From contig NZ_BCWB01000043.1 of the NCBI RefSeq assembly GCF_001592045.1, forward strand, positions 21,688-85,687: a DNA stretch of 64,000 bases, in the 5' to 3' direction. The translations under genes and the position numbers were made by a program. This DNA is from Thermobifida fusca NBRC 14071 = JCM 3263. Lineage in GTDB: Bacteria; Actinomycetota; Actinomycetes; Streptosporangiales; Streptosporangiaceae. Below, one piece after another: positions 28,461-36,643 of this stretch (its first letter is position 1; each line of letters opens with the position of its first letter). The notes under the pieces are model-generated. The model saw nothing but the letters and a program-made list of their open reading frames with translations. It searched no databases and was not told the DNA's origin.

Positions 28461-29645
28461 TCAGTCAGCGGGCAGCCACAGGTCCGGGCCGAACACTTCG
28501 TAGTGGATGTCCTTGGCGGGCACTCCGGCGGCGAGGAACTGGGCGCGGATCTCCCGCATGAAGGGCAGCGGTCCGCACAGGTAGACCTCGGCGTCCGCGG
28601 GGATCTCCAGCCCGGTGAGGTCCATCTGCCCGGGCAGGCCGCCGTCTCCTTCCTCGTACCAGACGACGTACTGGGCGTGGGGCAGGCGCGCGATCAGGGT
28701 GGAGGTTTCCTGCCACAGCGCGTGCTCGGCGCGGGAGCGGTCGGCGTGCAGGGCCAGGATCCGCCGGGTGGCGCCGGTGGCGGCGAGGTAGTTGAGCATG
28801 CCGACGATGGGAGTGCAGCCGATTCCCGCGGTGGCGAACACGAGCGGCCGGTCGCTGTCGGTGAGGACGACGTCTCCGAAGGGGGCGGAGACGGTGAGGG
28901 TGTCCCCTGCTTTGGCGGTTGCATACAGCAGGGCGGACATCTCCCCTTCAGGGGTGTGTTCTGTGCCGCGGACCCGTTTGATGGTGATGCGCCGGGTGTG
29001 CTCGTCGCCGCCGGAGATGGAGTACTGGCGGATCTGACGGATACCGTCCGGCATGCGGTGGAGCACGCTGACGTATTGGCCGGGCCGCGCTTCGGGGAGG
29101 GGGCCGCCGTCGCTGGGCCGCAGGACGAGGGAGAACACGTCGGGGGTCTCTTCGCGGCGGTCCACGATGGTCCATTCCCGCCAGGTGCGGCCGTTGTCGG
29201 CGTTCTTCTCCGCGTAGAGGCGGGCTTCGAGCGCGATCAGCGCGCCGCCCATGAGCCAGTACACCTCGTCCCAGGCGGCGATGACTTCGGGGGTGGCTGC
29301 GTCGCCGAGGACGTCGGCGATCGCCCCGAACAGGTATTTGTGCACGATGACGTACTGGTCGTCGGTGACCGCGACGGCGGCGTGCTTGTGCGCGATGCGG
29401 GCGAGCAGCGCGTCGGGGCGTTCGTCGGGGTTGGCGAGGAGTGCGCTAGCGAATCCGGCGATGGATCCGGCGAGGGCCCGGCGCTGTTCCCCGTTGGCCT
29501 GGTTTCCCCGGTTGAACAGGCCGTCGAGGAGTTCGGGGCGCTCGGAGAACATCGTCGAGTAGAAGCGGGAGGTGATCTCGTCGAGGTGGGCCCCGACGAC
29601 CGGCAGCGTGGCGCGGACGATGTCGGCGGACTGGGTTGACAGCAT
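28461..29645 (-). CDS. hmp: Flavohemoglobin, nitric oxide dioxygenase
   Basis: 394 residues from ATG 29645 (GGAGGG upstream). It oxidises NO to nitrate with O2 and NAD(P)H. The globin domain (1-135) has the B10 Tyr (Y29 in RFYSTMF) and the proximal His in AHKHAAV (H88). The FAD domain carries RQYSISGG, and the NAD domain carries FATAGIGCTPIVGML and the C-terminal YEVFGPDLW. It lies directly downstream of nsrR on the same strand, and a long palindrome sits 35-62 bases before its start. NO-dependent derepression is the likely control. Confidence 0.93.
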   Translation of the reverse strand: MLSTQSADIVRATLPVVGAHLDEITSRFYSTMFSERPELLDGLFNRGNQANGEQRRALAGSIAGFASALLANPDERPDALLARIAHKHAAVAVTDDQYVIVHKYLFGAIADVLGDAATPEVIAAWDEVYWLMGGALIALEARLYAEKNADNGRTWREWTIVDRREETPDVFSLVLRPSDGGPLPEARPGQYVSVLHRMPDGIRQIRQYSISGGDEHTRRITIKRVRGTEHTPEGEMSALLYATAKAGDTLTVSAPFGDVVLTDSDRPLVFATAGIGCTPIVGMLNYLAATGATRRILALHADRSRAEHALWQETSTLIARLPHAQYVVWYEEGDGGLPGQMDLTGLEIPADAEVYLCGPLPFMREIRAQFLAAGVPAKDIHYEVFGPDLWLPAD

Positions 29646-29680
29646 GCACCCTCCAAAGGGTTGGGGAGCCGAAACCCCCG

Positions 29681-29707
29681 TTAATTTGCATCCTGGATGC
29701 ATATTAA
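29681..29707. promoter_or_regulatory. NsrR-type palindromic operator before hmp
   Basis: Arms TTAATTTGCATCC and GGATGCATATTAA around a central T make a 27-bp palindrome with one mismatched pair. AT-rich ends and TGCAT cores resemble known NsrR sites. It lies between nsrR and hmp and overlaps the probable hmp promoter. Confidence 0.7.
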
Positions 29708-29752
29708 AGAGGGGTATACGGGACCCCCACTGACCCCCCACTTAAGGGCACA

Positions 29753-30220
29753 TCACTGTTTTTCCAGTTCAGAGCTGTTTTGCGGACGTTCTGGCGCTCG
29801 CAGTTGCACCAGGATCGGGCCTGTGGGGCTCGCCACAAGCGATTCGACCGTCACCTCATCCAAGGCAGCGAAGAACGCTTCCTGCGCCCGCCGCAGCTCC
29901 CCGCGCAGACGGCAGGCCGCACGCAACGGGCAGGGCGGATCGTCCTCGCACGCCACCACGTCCTTGCTGCCCTCAAGCTCCCGGACGATCGAACCAACCG
30001 TTGCCGCCCGCCCCGCCGGGGTGAGCCGCAACCCGCCACCGCGTCCGCGCCGCGCCTCCACCAGCCCCATCTCGCTCAGCCGCGCCACCGCCTTGGCGGC
30101 GTGGGTGTAGGGCACGGCCAACATGCCCGCCACTGAACGCGTGGTGAGCGTCTCCTCCCCAGCAACAGCGAGACGCATCACGATGCGCAGCGACAGATCA
30201 GTGAAGGTGGTCAGACGCAT
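29753..30220 (-). CDS. nsrR: NsrR, Rrf2-family Fe-S nitric oxide sensor
   Basis: 155 residues. Winged-helix Rrf2 protein. Cysteines C91, C97 and C103 (CEDDPPCPLRAAC) have the C-x5-C-x5-C spacing of NsrR, and D8 in MRLTTFTDLSLR matches the aspartate that completes the [4Fe-4S] cluster in Streptomyces NsrR (knowledge of that family). NO destroys the cluster and relieves repression. The linked hmp gene on the same strand with a palindrome between them makes this a self-contained NO detoxification unit. IscR is excluded by the cysteine spacing and neighbourhood. Confidence 0.92.
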   Translation of the reverse strand: MRLTTFTDLSLRIVMRLAVAGEETLTTRSVAGMLAVPYTHAAKAVARLSEMGLVEARRGRGGGLRLTPAGRAATVGSIVRELEGSKDVVACEDDPPCPLRAACRLRGELRRAQEAFFAALDEVTVESLVASPTGPILVQLRAPERPQNSSELEKQ

Positions 30221-30293
30221 GCCCCCACGTTAGGCGCTGTCCGGACCTGCGTCAGCCGGACCGTCATCACACTTCCACAACCAGCATTTCGAT

Positions 30294-30323
30294 ACTAAAA
30301 GTCACAACAGAGTGACTAATAGT
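30294..30323. promoter_or_regulatory. AT-rich palindrome upstream of the Alg14-like gene
   Basis: ACTAAAAGTCAC and GTGACTAATAGT flank a 6-base centre. Ten of 12 pairs match, including a perfect AGTCAC/GTGACT core. It lies 18 bases before the ATG at 30341, so a repressor would block this gene. The cognate regulator is not evident; nsrR is the nearest gene, but the sequence differs from the hmp site. Confidence 0.5.
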
Positions 30324-30340
30324 TATGTCATGATGGGGTC

Positions 30341-30838
30341 ATGACCGTGTCCCCTGTCCTCCTTGTCGCAGCCAGCAGCGGCTACCCCGCACAATTGTGG
30401 CCCCCGCGCCCCTGGTGGCACAGGAACGAACGATTCTGGATCACCCTGCGCACTGCCGACGCCGCCGCCAGGGCCGCTGATCCACGGCCGTCCCACTCCC
30501 GCTCGGCATTCCACCGCGCCGCCGCTCTGACCCGCACCACCCTCACGGCGCTCCGCGTCTTCACCCGGTACCGGCCGGTCATGGTCGTCGTCACCGAAAC
30601 GCGGAAGACCCCGTTCCTCTTCTTCGCCCGCCTCTTCGGCGTGCCCACCCTCGCCGTCGAAGTCCACGACTGGGTCACCACCGCGACCCGCACCGCACTG
30701 CTGTGCCGCCCCACGACCGCCCGCCCCGGCCTGGGAGCGCGGCGGATGAGCGCCGCAGACACCGCGGCGCCGCAGCGCAGCCTCCGTCGGCCCCGCCGCG
30801 GCGCCCGCCGCAGGATAGGACGCTGTCAGCCGGCCTGA
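30341..30838 (+). CDS. Alg14/PssD-like glycosyltransferase subunit, probably C-terminally decayed
   Basis: 165 residues. The N-terminal 120 resemble the Alg14/PssD membrane subunit that pairs with Alg13/PssE in GlcNAc-type transferases. An AASSGYPAQL loop replaces the usual GGH region, then come PWWHRNERFWIT, the LRVFTRYRPVMVV strand and FFARLFGVPTLAVEVHD. The usual C-terminal part (about 30-40 residues to the end of the Rossmann fold) is replaced by an Arg/Ala-rich tail that looks non-homologous. No Alg13 partner follows; the stop overlaps the convergent cysN end by 13 bases. The GGH-like motif change and the tail suggest a degraded or repurposed gene. Confidence 0.5.
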   Translation: MTVSPVLLVAASSGYPAQLWPPRPWWHRNERFWITLRTADAAARAADPRPSHSRSAFHRAAALTRTTLTALRVFTRYRPVMVVVTETRKTPFLFFARLFGVPTLAVEVHDWVTTATRTALLCRPTTARPGLGARRMSAADTAAPQRSLRRPRRGARRRIGRCQPA

Positions 30839-32094
30839 GTGATCATCCCCGCGCCCACGGTGGCGTTGGTTCCCTCGTCAATCAGGATGAACCCGCCCGT
30901 CAGCCGGTTACGCCGGTACTCGTCGACAAAGAGCGGCTGGGCGACCCGCAGCTTGACCCGGCCGATCTCGTTGAGCGCGAGGCTCGTCGCCGACTCGTCC
31001 CGTTCCAAAGTGGTCGTGTCGATGCGGTACAGCAGGTCGCGCACCATGACCTTGGCGACGCGCGTGGTGTGCTTGATCAGCAGCTTGGTCCGCGGGGCGA
31101 GCGGCGGGCCTTCCGACATCCAGCACACCATGGCGTCCAAGTCCTGGGTGACGGTCGGCTGGTTGTGCGGGCGGCAGATCATGTCCCCGCGCGAAATGTC
31201 GATGTCGTCCTCGAGCAGCAGCGTGACCGACATCGGGGGAAACGCTTCGGCCACGTCCCCGTCGGCGGTGACGATCCGCTGAATCCGCGTGGCCATCCCC
31301 GACGGGAGGTGGACCACCTCGTCCCCGGGCCTGAGCACCCCGCTCGTGACCTGCCCGGCATAGCCGCGGTAGTCGTGCAGCTCCGGGTCGTCCGCCCGGT
31401 ACGGCCGGATCACATACTGCACCGGGAACCGCGCGTCGACGAGGTTGCGGTCCGAAGCGATGTGCACGGTCTCCAAGTGCTGGAGCAGGGAAGGACCGTC
31501 GTACCACGGCATCGCGGCCGACCGCTCCACCACGTTGTCGCCGTGCAGCGCCGAGATCGGGATGAACGCCAAGTCCCGCACGTCGAGTTTGGCGGCGAAC
31601 TCGGTGAACTCCGCTTTGATCTCTTCGAAGCGCTCCTGGGAGTAGCCCACCAGGTCCATCTTGTTGACGGCAAGCACCAGGTGGGGGACCTGCAGCAGCG
31701 TGGTGAGGAAGGCGTGCCGGCGGCTCTGCTCCTGCACCCCCTTGCGGGCGTCCACCAGGATCACCGCCAGGTCCGCGGTGGAGGCGCCGGTGACCATGTT
31801 GCGGGTGTACTGGATGTGTCCGGGGGTGTCCGCGATGATGAACGTCCGCCGCGGAGTCGCGAAGTACCGGTAGGCCACGTCGATCGTGATGCCCTGCTCC
31901 CGCTCGGCCCGCAGCCCGTCGGTGAGCAGGGCGAGGTTGGCCTGGTCCTCTCCCCGGGCGAGGCTGGTGCGTTTCACCGCCTCGTACTGGTCTTCCAGGA
32001 TCGACTTGGTGTCGTAGAGCAGTCGGCCGATCAGAGTGCTCTTACCGTCGTCAACGGAACCGGCCGTCGCAAACCGCAGAATGTCAGTAGCCAT
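30826..32094 (-). CDS. cysN: Sulfate adenylyltransferase subunit 1 (GTPase)
   Basis: 422 residues. It is the regulatory GTPase that drives ATP sulfurylase (sulfate + ATP to APS + PPi). G-motifs: GSVDDGKST (12-20), DTPGHIQYTRNM, and NKMDLV. The translation-factor-like beta-barrel domains follow, with the IARPYRADD-type IRPYRADDPE block. The length excludes a CysNC fusion, so APS kinase must come from another gene; one lies at 22933-24414. It is the last gene of cysQ-cysD-cysN, with a 55-base gap after cysD. Confidence 0.94.
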   Translation of the reverse strand: MATDILRFATAGSVDDGKSTLIGRLLYDTKSILEDQYEAVKRTSLARGEDQANLALLTDGLRAEREQGITIDVAYRYFATPRRTFIIADTPGHIQYTRNMVTGASTADLAVILVDARKGVQEQSRRHAFLTTLLQVPHLVLAVNKMDLVGYSQERFEEIKAEFTEFAAKLDVRDLAFIPISALHGDNVVERSAAMPWYDGPSLLQHLETVHIASDRNLVDARFPVQYVIRPYRADDPELHDYRGYAGQVTSGVLRPGDEVVHLPSGMATRIQRIVTADGDVAEAFPPMSVTLLLEDDIDISRGDMICRPHNQPTVTQDLDAMVCWMSEGPPLAPRTKLLIKHTTRVAKVMVRDLLYRIDTTTLERDESATSLALNEIGRVKLRVAQPLFVDEYRRNRLTGGFILIDEGTNATVGAGMITQAG

Positions 32095-32149
32095 GGGCAG
32101 TAGATCCAGATGTGTAGGCGCGGACAGATGACTGGGAACACACGAACGG

Positions 32150-33079
32150 CTAGAAGTAGCCTTCGCGTTTGCGCTCCTCCATCGCGGCCTCGCTCCCGCG
32201 GTCGTCTGCGCGGGTCTGTCCGCGCTCAGTGATCCGCGTCGCCGCGATCTCGGCGATCACCTCGTCGAGTGTGGTCGCCGTGGAGAGCACCGCGCCGGTA
32301 CACGTCATGTCGCCCACCGTGCGGTAGCGGACAGAGGCTTCGAACACCTCCTCGTCCTCGTCCCGGGTGACGTACGGGCTGTCCGGAAGCAGGATGCCGT
32401 CCCGTTCGAACACCCGGCGCCGGTGCGCGAAGTAGATCGACGGCAGCCGAAGCCCTTCCCTGCGGATGTAGTGCCACACGTCCAGCTCGGTCCAGTTGGA
32501 CAGGGGGAAGACCCGGATGTTCTCCCCTCGGTGGACGCGGGTGTTGTAGAGGTTCCACAGCTCCGGCCGCTGGTTCTTGGGGTCCCACTGGCCGAACTCG
32601 TCCCGGAACGAGAACACCCGCTCCTTGGCCCGTGCCTTCTCCTCGTCGCGCCGCGCCCCGCCGAACGCCGCGTCGAAGCCGTACTTTTCGATCGCTTCGA
32701 GGAGAGCCGCCGTCTGCAGCCGGTTGCGGCTGGCCCACCGGCCCTTGGGCTCCACTACCTTCCCCGCGTCGATCAGGTCCTGCACCGAAGCCACAATGAG
32801 CCGTACCCCCAGCTCGGCCACCCGCTTGTCGCGGAACTCGATGACCTCGGGGAAGTTATGGCCGGTGTCCACGTGCATGACCGGGAACGGGATAGGTGCG
32901 GGCCAGAACGCCTTCTCGGCGATCCGCAGCATGACCACCGAGTCTTTGCCACCGGAGAAGAGCAGCACCGGACGTTCGAACTCGGCCGCGACCTCACGCA
33001 TGATGAAGATCGCCTCGGCCTCGAGGAAGTCGAGTTGCGAAAGCTGGTACCGTCCGACGGCGTCGCTGACCTGACTCAT
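32150..33079 (-). CDS. cysD: Sulfate adenylyltransferase subunit 2
   Basis: 309 residues. It is the catalytic PP-loop subunit of heterodimeric ATP sulfurylase. The PP-loop SGGKDS lies at 42-47, followed by VMHVDTGHNFPEV, FGGARRDEEKARAKERVFS, WNLYNTRVHRGENIRVFPLSNWTE and the C-terminal EERKREGYF that family members share. ATG at 33079. It sits between cysQ and cysN, and together with the APS kinase fusion completes sulfate activation to PAPS. No APS/PAPS reductase is in the window. Confidence 0.95.
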   Translation of the reverse strand: MSQVSDAVGRYQLSQLDFLEAEAIFIMREVAAEFERPVLLFSGGKDSVVMLRIAEKAFWPAPIPFPVMHVDTGHNFPEVIEFRDKRVAELGVRLIVASVQDLIDAGKVVEPKGRWASRNRLQTAALLEAIEKYGFDAAFGGARRDEEKARAKERVFSFRDEFGQWDPKNQRPELWNLYNTRVHRGENIRVFPLSNWTELDVWHYIRREGLRLPSIYFAHRRRVFERDGILLPDSPYVTRDEDEEVFEASVRYRTVGDMTCTGAVLSTATTLDEVIAEIAATRITERGQTRADDRGSEAAMEERKREGYF

Positions 33080-33132
33080 GAAACCCGCCTCGTGCTCGCT
33101 GCGTCCCCCGAGCCGAGGCGCCGGCCTCAGGC

Positions 33133-33966
33133 TCAGGTGTGTGGACCCGCGTTGTCCATATCCGCTACGTTACGGATACTGGCCAACAACATACCCGACA
33201 ACTCCGATCGACATACTAGGATATCGGGCAGGTAGGGGTCTGGCCGGTTGTAGGTCAACGAGCTCCCGTCAATGCGCGACGTGTGCAGGCCAGCTGCCCG
33301 GGCCACCGCGACCGGAGCCGCACTGTCCCATTCGTACTGGCCGCCCGCGTGGATGTAGATATCGGCGATCCCCAGCATCACCGCGCTGATCTTGGCGCCC
33401 GCCGAACCCATCGGCACCAGCTCGGCACCCAACTGGTTCGCCAGCCGCCGCACGAACTCCGGCGGACGGGTCCGGCTCGTCGTGATCCGCAACCGCTGCC
33501 CCGCGGGGCGCTCCTCCGGAAGCCACGGCGGGTCCACCGTAGACAGCGTGCTCCCCTGTGCGGGCAGCGACACCGCACCGGCGACGAGCTCCCCGTTCTC
33601 CCACAGTGCGACGTGCACCGCCCAGTCCGTGCGGCCCGCCTCACCGAACTCCCGGGTGCCGTCCAACGGGTCGATAATCCACACGCGGTGTGCTCTGAAC
33701 CGCCGGGGATCCTCTACCCCTTCCTCCGACAGCACCGGATCGCTGGGCCGCAGCCGTCCCAGTGCGGAGAACAGAAACTCGTGCGACACCCGGTCACCCA
33801 GGGTGCGCAGCACTTCCGGTTCGTCGAACCCGTGGCGCTCCCGCAGCCGCAGCAACCGTTGACCGGCCTCAAACGCAAGGTCACGCGCCACTTCGTGATC
33901 GTTTCTGATGGTGCTCACCAGGTTCAGCACGCTCCTGTCCCGGACCCCGGATCCCGTATCCGGCAT
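33133..33966 (-). CDS. cysQ: 3'(2'),5'-bisphosphate nucleotidase, CysQ type
   Basis: 277 residues of the inositol-monophosphatase superfamily. It hydrolyses PAP (and PAPS) to AMP to recycle by-products of sulfate assimilation. Metal-binding motifs are LSEEGVEDP (Glu) and WIIDPLDGTREF, with a C-terminal EWDSAAPVAVARAAGL. Position directly upstream of cysD supports the CysQ role over inositol phosphatase. It is the first gene of the unit. ATG 33966 is taken; later starts are possible. Confidence 0.9.
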   Translation of the reverse strand: MPDTGSGVRDRSVLNLVSTIRNDHEVARDLAFEAGQRLLRLRERHGFDEPEVLRTLGDRVSHEFLFSALGRLRPSDPVLSEEGVEDPRRFRAHRVWIIDPLDGTREFGEAGRTDWAVHVALWENGELVAGAVSLPAQGSTLSTVDPPWLPEERPAGQRLRITTSRTRPPEFVRRLANQLGAELVPMGSAGAKISAVMLGIADIYIHAGGQYEWDSAAPVAVARAAGLHTSRIDGSSLTYNRPDPYLPDILVCRSELSGMLLASIRNVADMDNAGPHT

Positions 33967-34043
33967 CGCCCCATCCGGACCACCACCAGTGTGGCACGCT
34001 CCGCACCTTGCGGGAGCGGTCCGGGAACAATCGTCCAGAACCC

Positions 34044-34712
34044 TTACGAAGCAGCCGTGTGGTAGACGAGTTGGGCTTTCTCCAACCCGGACGTCACCAC
34101 TGTCTCCACCGCGTCGGCCGCCCGCGCCACATGCACATCCAGTTCCTTGCGCTCCGCGGTGGAAAAGTCCTGCAGCACGAACGACGCCGCATCCATCCGC
34201 CCCGGCGGACGTCCGATCCCCACGCGCACCCGCACGTAGTCCGGAGAGCCCAGTGAGGCGGTGATCGAACGCAGGCCGTTGTGCCCGGCCGACCCGCCGC
34301 CCCGCTTCAGCTTCAGCCGGGCGAACGGAATGTCCAGCTCGTCGTGGACCACGATGATGCGGTCGACCGGCACCTTGTAGAAAGCACTCAGCTTGGCCAC
34401 CGGTCCGCCGGACAGGTTCATATACGAAGCCGGTTTGGCCAGCACCACCGGCGCATCACCCACGCGTGTCTCCACCACCTGGGCGTGGGCCTTGTGCAAC
34501 CGCCACCGTTCGCCCCGCTGCGCGGCCAACTCGTCCACCACCATGAAACCCACGTTGTGGCGGTTGCCCGCATACTTGGGCCCGGGATTGCCCAGCCCCA
34601 CGACCAGCCAACGCTCGCCGCTCACCACCGCACCACTTTCTCCCGGCCGCGCATCCGGTTCCCTGGACACAGACGCGCGGCCTCCCCACAGCCGTGCGAG
34701 AAGACCGCGCAT
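34044..34712 (-). CDS. pth: Peptidyl-tRNA hydrolase
   Basis: 222 residues. It releases peptides from tRNA after drop-off. Motifs: [23 protein letters not shown] with the catalytic His, [19 protein letters not shown] with the catalytic Asp, and the [13 protein letters not shown] loop. The ATG at 34712 leaves a 33-residue extension before the usual N-terminus; a GTG near 34625 would give the standard length. It follows rplY by 27 bases, as in mycobacteria. Confidence 0.94.
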
Positions 34713-34739
34713 CGCTACAGACCCCTTTCGGCGGCGCCG

Positions 34740-35324
34740 TTACTCGGCGGCCTCTCCCTCCTCTTCCTCCTCGGTGGCCTCGGGAGCGGCCTCGGCGACC
34801 ACGGACATGACGATCGTCTCGGGGTCCATGGCCAGCTCGACGCCCTCGGGGAGCTTCAGGTCACCAGCGGTGACGTTCGTGCCGATCGGGAGTCCGTCCA
34901 CGTCCACCTCGATCCCCTCGGGGATACGGGTGGCCTCGGCGCGCACCTCGGCCTGAGCCATCTCCAGGTTGAGGACACCGCCAGCGCCGACCTCGCCCTT
35001 CACCAGCAGCGGAACCTCGACCACGACCTTCTCGCCCCGCTGCACGACCAGCAGGTCCACGTGCTCGAGGAAACCCTTGATGGGGTCGCGCTGCACGCTC
35101 TTGGGCAGCACGAGGCTCTCTTTCTCGTCGACACCCTCCAGACGCAGCAGCACGTTCGGGGTCTTCAAAGCGAGCATCAGGTCGTGGCCTGGCAGGTTGA
35201 TGTGGCGGGGAGCGATGCCGTGGCCGTAGAGGACGGCCGGCACCTTGCCCGCGCGACGGGCGCGGCGTGCAGCGCCCTTACCGAACTCGGTGCGCGGCTC
35301 GGCAGCGATACGTACCTCGGACAC
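34740..35324 (-). CDS. rplY: 50S ribosomal protein L25, general stress protein Ctc form
   Basis: 194 residues, the long TL5/Ctc form. It binds 5S rRNA. The N-terminal domain starts SEVRIAAEPRTEFGKGAARRARRAGKVPAVLYGHG. The second beta domain includes FLEHVDLLVVQRGEKV. The C-terminus is an acidic EEEEEGEAAE tail. GTG at 35324 has AAGGAG seven bases upstream. Downstream of prs and upstream of pth, a conserved actinobacterial order. Confidence 0.95.
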   Translation of the reverse strand: MSEVRIAAEPRTEFGKGAARRARRAGKVPAVLYGHGIAPRHINLPGHDLMLALKTPNVLLRLEGVDEKESLVLPKSVQRDPIKGFLEHVDLLVVQRGEKVVVEVPLLVKGEVGAGGVLNLEMAQAEVRAEATRIPEGIEVDVDGLPIGTNVTAGDLKLPEGVELAMDPETIVMSVVAEAAPEATEEEEEGEAAE

Positions 35325-35340
35325 GACGAAACTCCTTGGT

Positions 35341-35554
35341 GGATCATCCCCCGCAGCGACGGGGAGACACGGCTTCTACGGAAAACAGCCCCGCTCCAAT
35401 ACCAGCGGGAAAACCCAGCACACGCGGGGAAAACACGATCTCGCCGTGCCACTGCCACAGCGGCCCGCGCGAGCACAGAGATCGCCCCGCACACGCGGAG
35501 AAGCTCATAGCAGTCTACTGGCTTGGCCGACGCCCCGCGCACAGCGGGACGGTC
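35341..35554 (-). repeat. Four degenerate hairpin repeats resembling type I-E CRISPR repeats
   Basis: Between rplY and prs, four 30-base segments at 35341-35370, 35407-35436, 35477-35506 and 35525-35554 share, on the minus strand, a G-rich frame of CTCCCCG...GCGGGG type. The first ends in GGGGATGATCC, like many actinobacterial I-E repeats. Start spacings of 66, 70 and 48 bases are irregular and the units differ, so a live CRISPR array is unlikely. They could be a decayed array or a hairpin-rich rplY leader. No gene in this 268-base gap. Confidence 0.35.
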
Positions 35555-35592
35555 GACGAATCACGAATCCGCAGACCATCCCGCCCTCTCGA

Positions 35593-36561
35593 TCACTCGA
35601 ACAGGCTCGTCACTGAACCGTCGCTGAACACCTCGTTGATCGCCCGAGCCAGCAGTGGAGCGATCGATAGCTGGGTCAGCTTGTCGAACTGCCGGTCCTT
35701 CGACACCGGCAGCGAGTTGGTGATGACGACCTCGGAAATCCGCGAGTCCTTGAGCCGGTCCACGGCGGGCCCCGACAGCACACCGTGCGTCGCGACCGCG
35801 ATCACCTTGGCTGCCCCCTGCTCGAACAAGGCGTCCGCGGCCTTCACGATGGTCCCCGCGGTGTCGATCATGTCGTCCACCAGGACACAGGTCCTGCCCC
35901 GCACCTCACCGACGACTTCGTGGACCCGCACCTCGTGCGCCACGTCCGGGTCGCGCCGCTTGTGGACGATCGCCAGCGGCGTACCCAGCCGGTCGGCCCA
36001 CCGGTCTGCGGTGCGCACACGCCCCGAGTCCGGCGACACCACGGTGGTGTTGCTCAGGTCCACGTTGGCCGCCACATAGTCGGCGAGGAGGGGAAGGGCG
36101 AACAGGTGGTCGACCGGGCCGTCGAAGAAGCCCTGGATCTGGTCGGTGTGGAGGTCCACCGCCATCAACCGGTCCGCCCCGGCGGCTTTGAACAGGTCCG
36201 TGATCAACCGCGCCGAGATCGGCTCCCGCCCCCGGTGCTTCTTGTCCTGGCGCGCGTAGCCGAAGAACGGCGTCACTACGGTGATGCGTTTCGCTGACGC
36301 CCGCTTCAGCGCGTCCACCATGATCAACTGCTCCATGATGGACTTGTTGATCGGATCGGAGTGGCACTGGATGACGAAAGCGTCACACCCTCGGACCGAC
36401 TCCAGGTAGCGGACGAAGATCTCCCCGTTGGCGAAGTCCTGGAACCTGGTGGGAACCGTTTCGATACCCAGTTCCACCGCGACCTCCGCCGCGAGATCGG
36501 GGTGGGTCCGTCCCGAGAAGAGCATGAGTTTTTTTTGACCCGCGGCTTTCATGCCGGTCAC
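35593..36561 (-). CDS. prs: Ribose-phosphate pyrophosphokinase
   Basis: 322 residues from GTG 36561, which aligns the product with the usual TGMKAAGQKKLMLFSG start and has GGGGGA seven bases before it. An ATG at 36576 would add five residues. It makes PRPP from ribose 5-phosphate and ATP. Motifs: DFANGEIFVR, the flexible loop FFGYARQDKKHRGREPI, DLHTDQIQGFF, and the PRPP-binding loop VLVDDMIDTAGTI. It lies 82 bases downstream of glmU on the same strand, the usual pairing. Confidence 0.95.
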   Translation of the reverse strand: MTGMKAAGQKKLMLFSGRTHPDLAAEVAVELGIETVPTRFQDFANGEIFVRYLESVRGCDAFVIQCHSDPINKSIMEQLIMVDALKRASAKRITVVTPFFGYARQDKKHRGREPISARLITDLFKAAGADRLMAVDLHTDQIQGFFDGPVDHLFALPLLADYVAANVDLSNTTVVSPDSGRVRTADRWADRLGTPLAIVHKRRDPDVAHEVRVHEVVGEVRGRTCVLVDDMIDTAGTIVKAADALFEQGAAKVIAVATHGVLSGPAVDRLKDSRISEVVITNSLPVSKDRQFDKLTQLSIAPLLARAINEVFSDGSVTSLFE

Positions 36562-36643
36562 GTTAACATCCCCCATAGTTCCGGTTTGTTCTCTCTTCGC
36601 CTGCCCGGGAGACCTTCCGGCGCCAGACGCGACAGTGTTGTGG

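Noticed and set aside
35341..35554. Active CRISPR array
   Set aside because: Repeat units differ at many positions and spacing varies from 48 to 70 bases; no cas gene is in the window.
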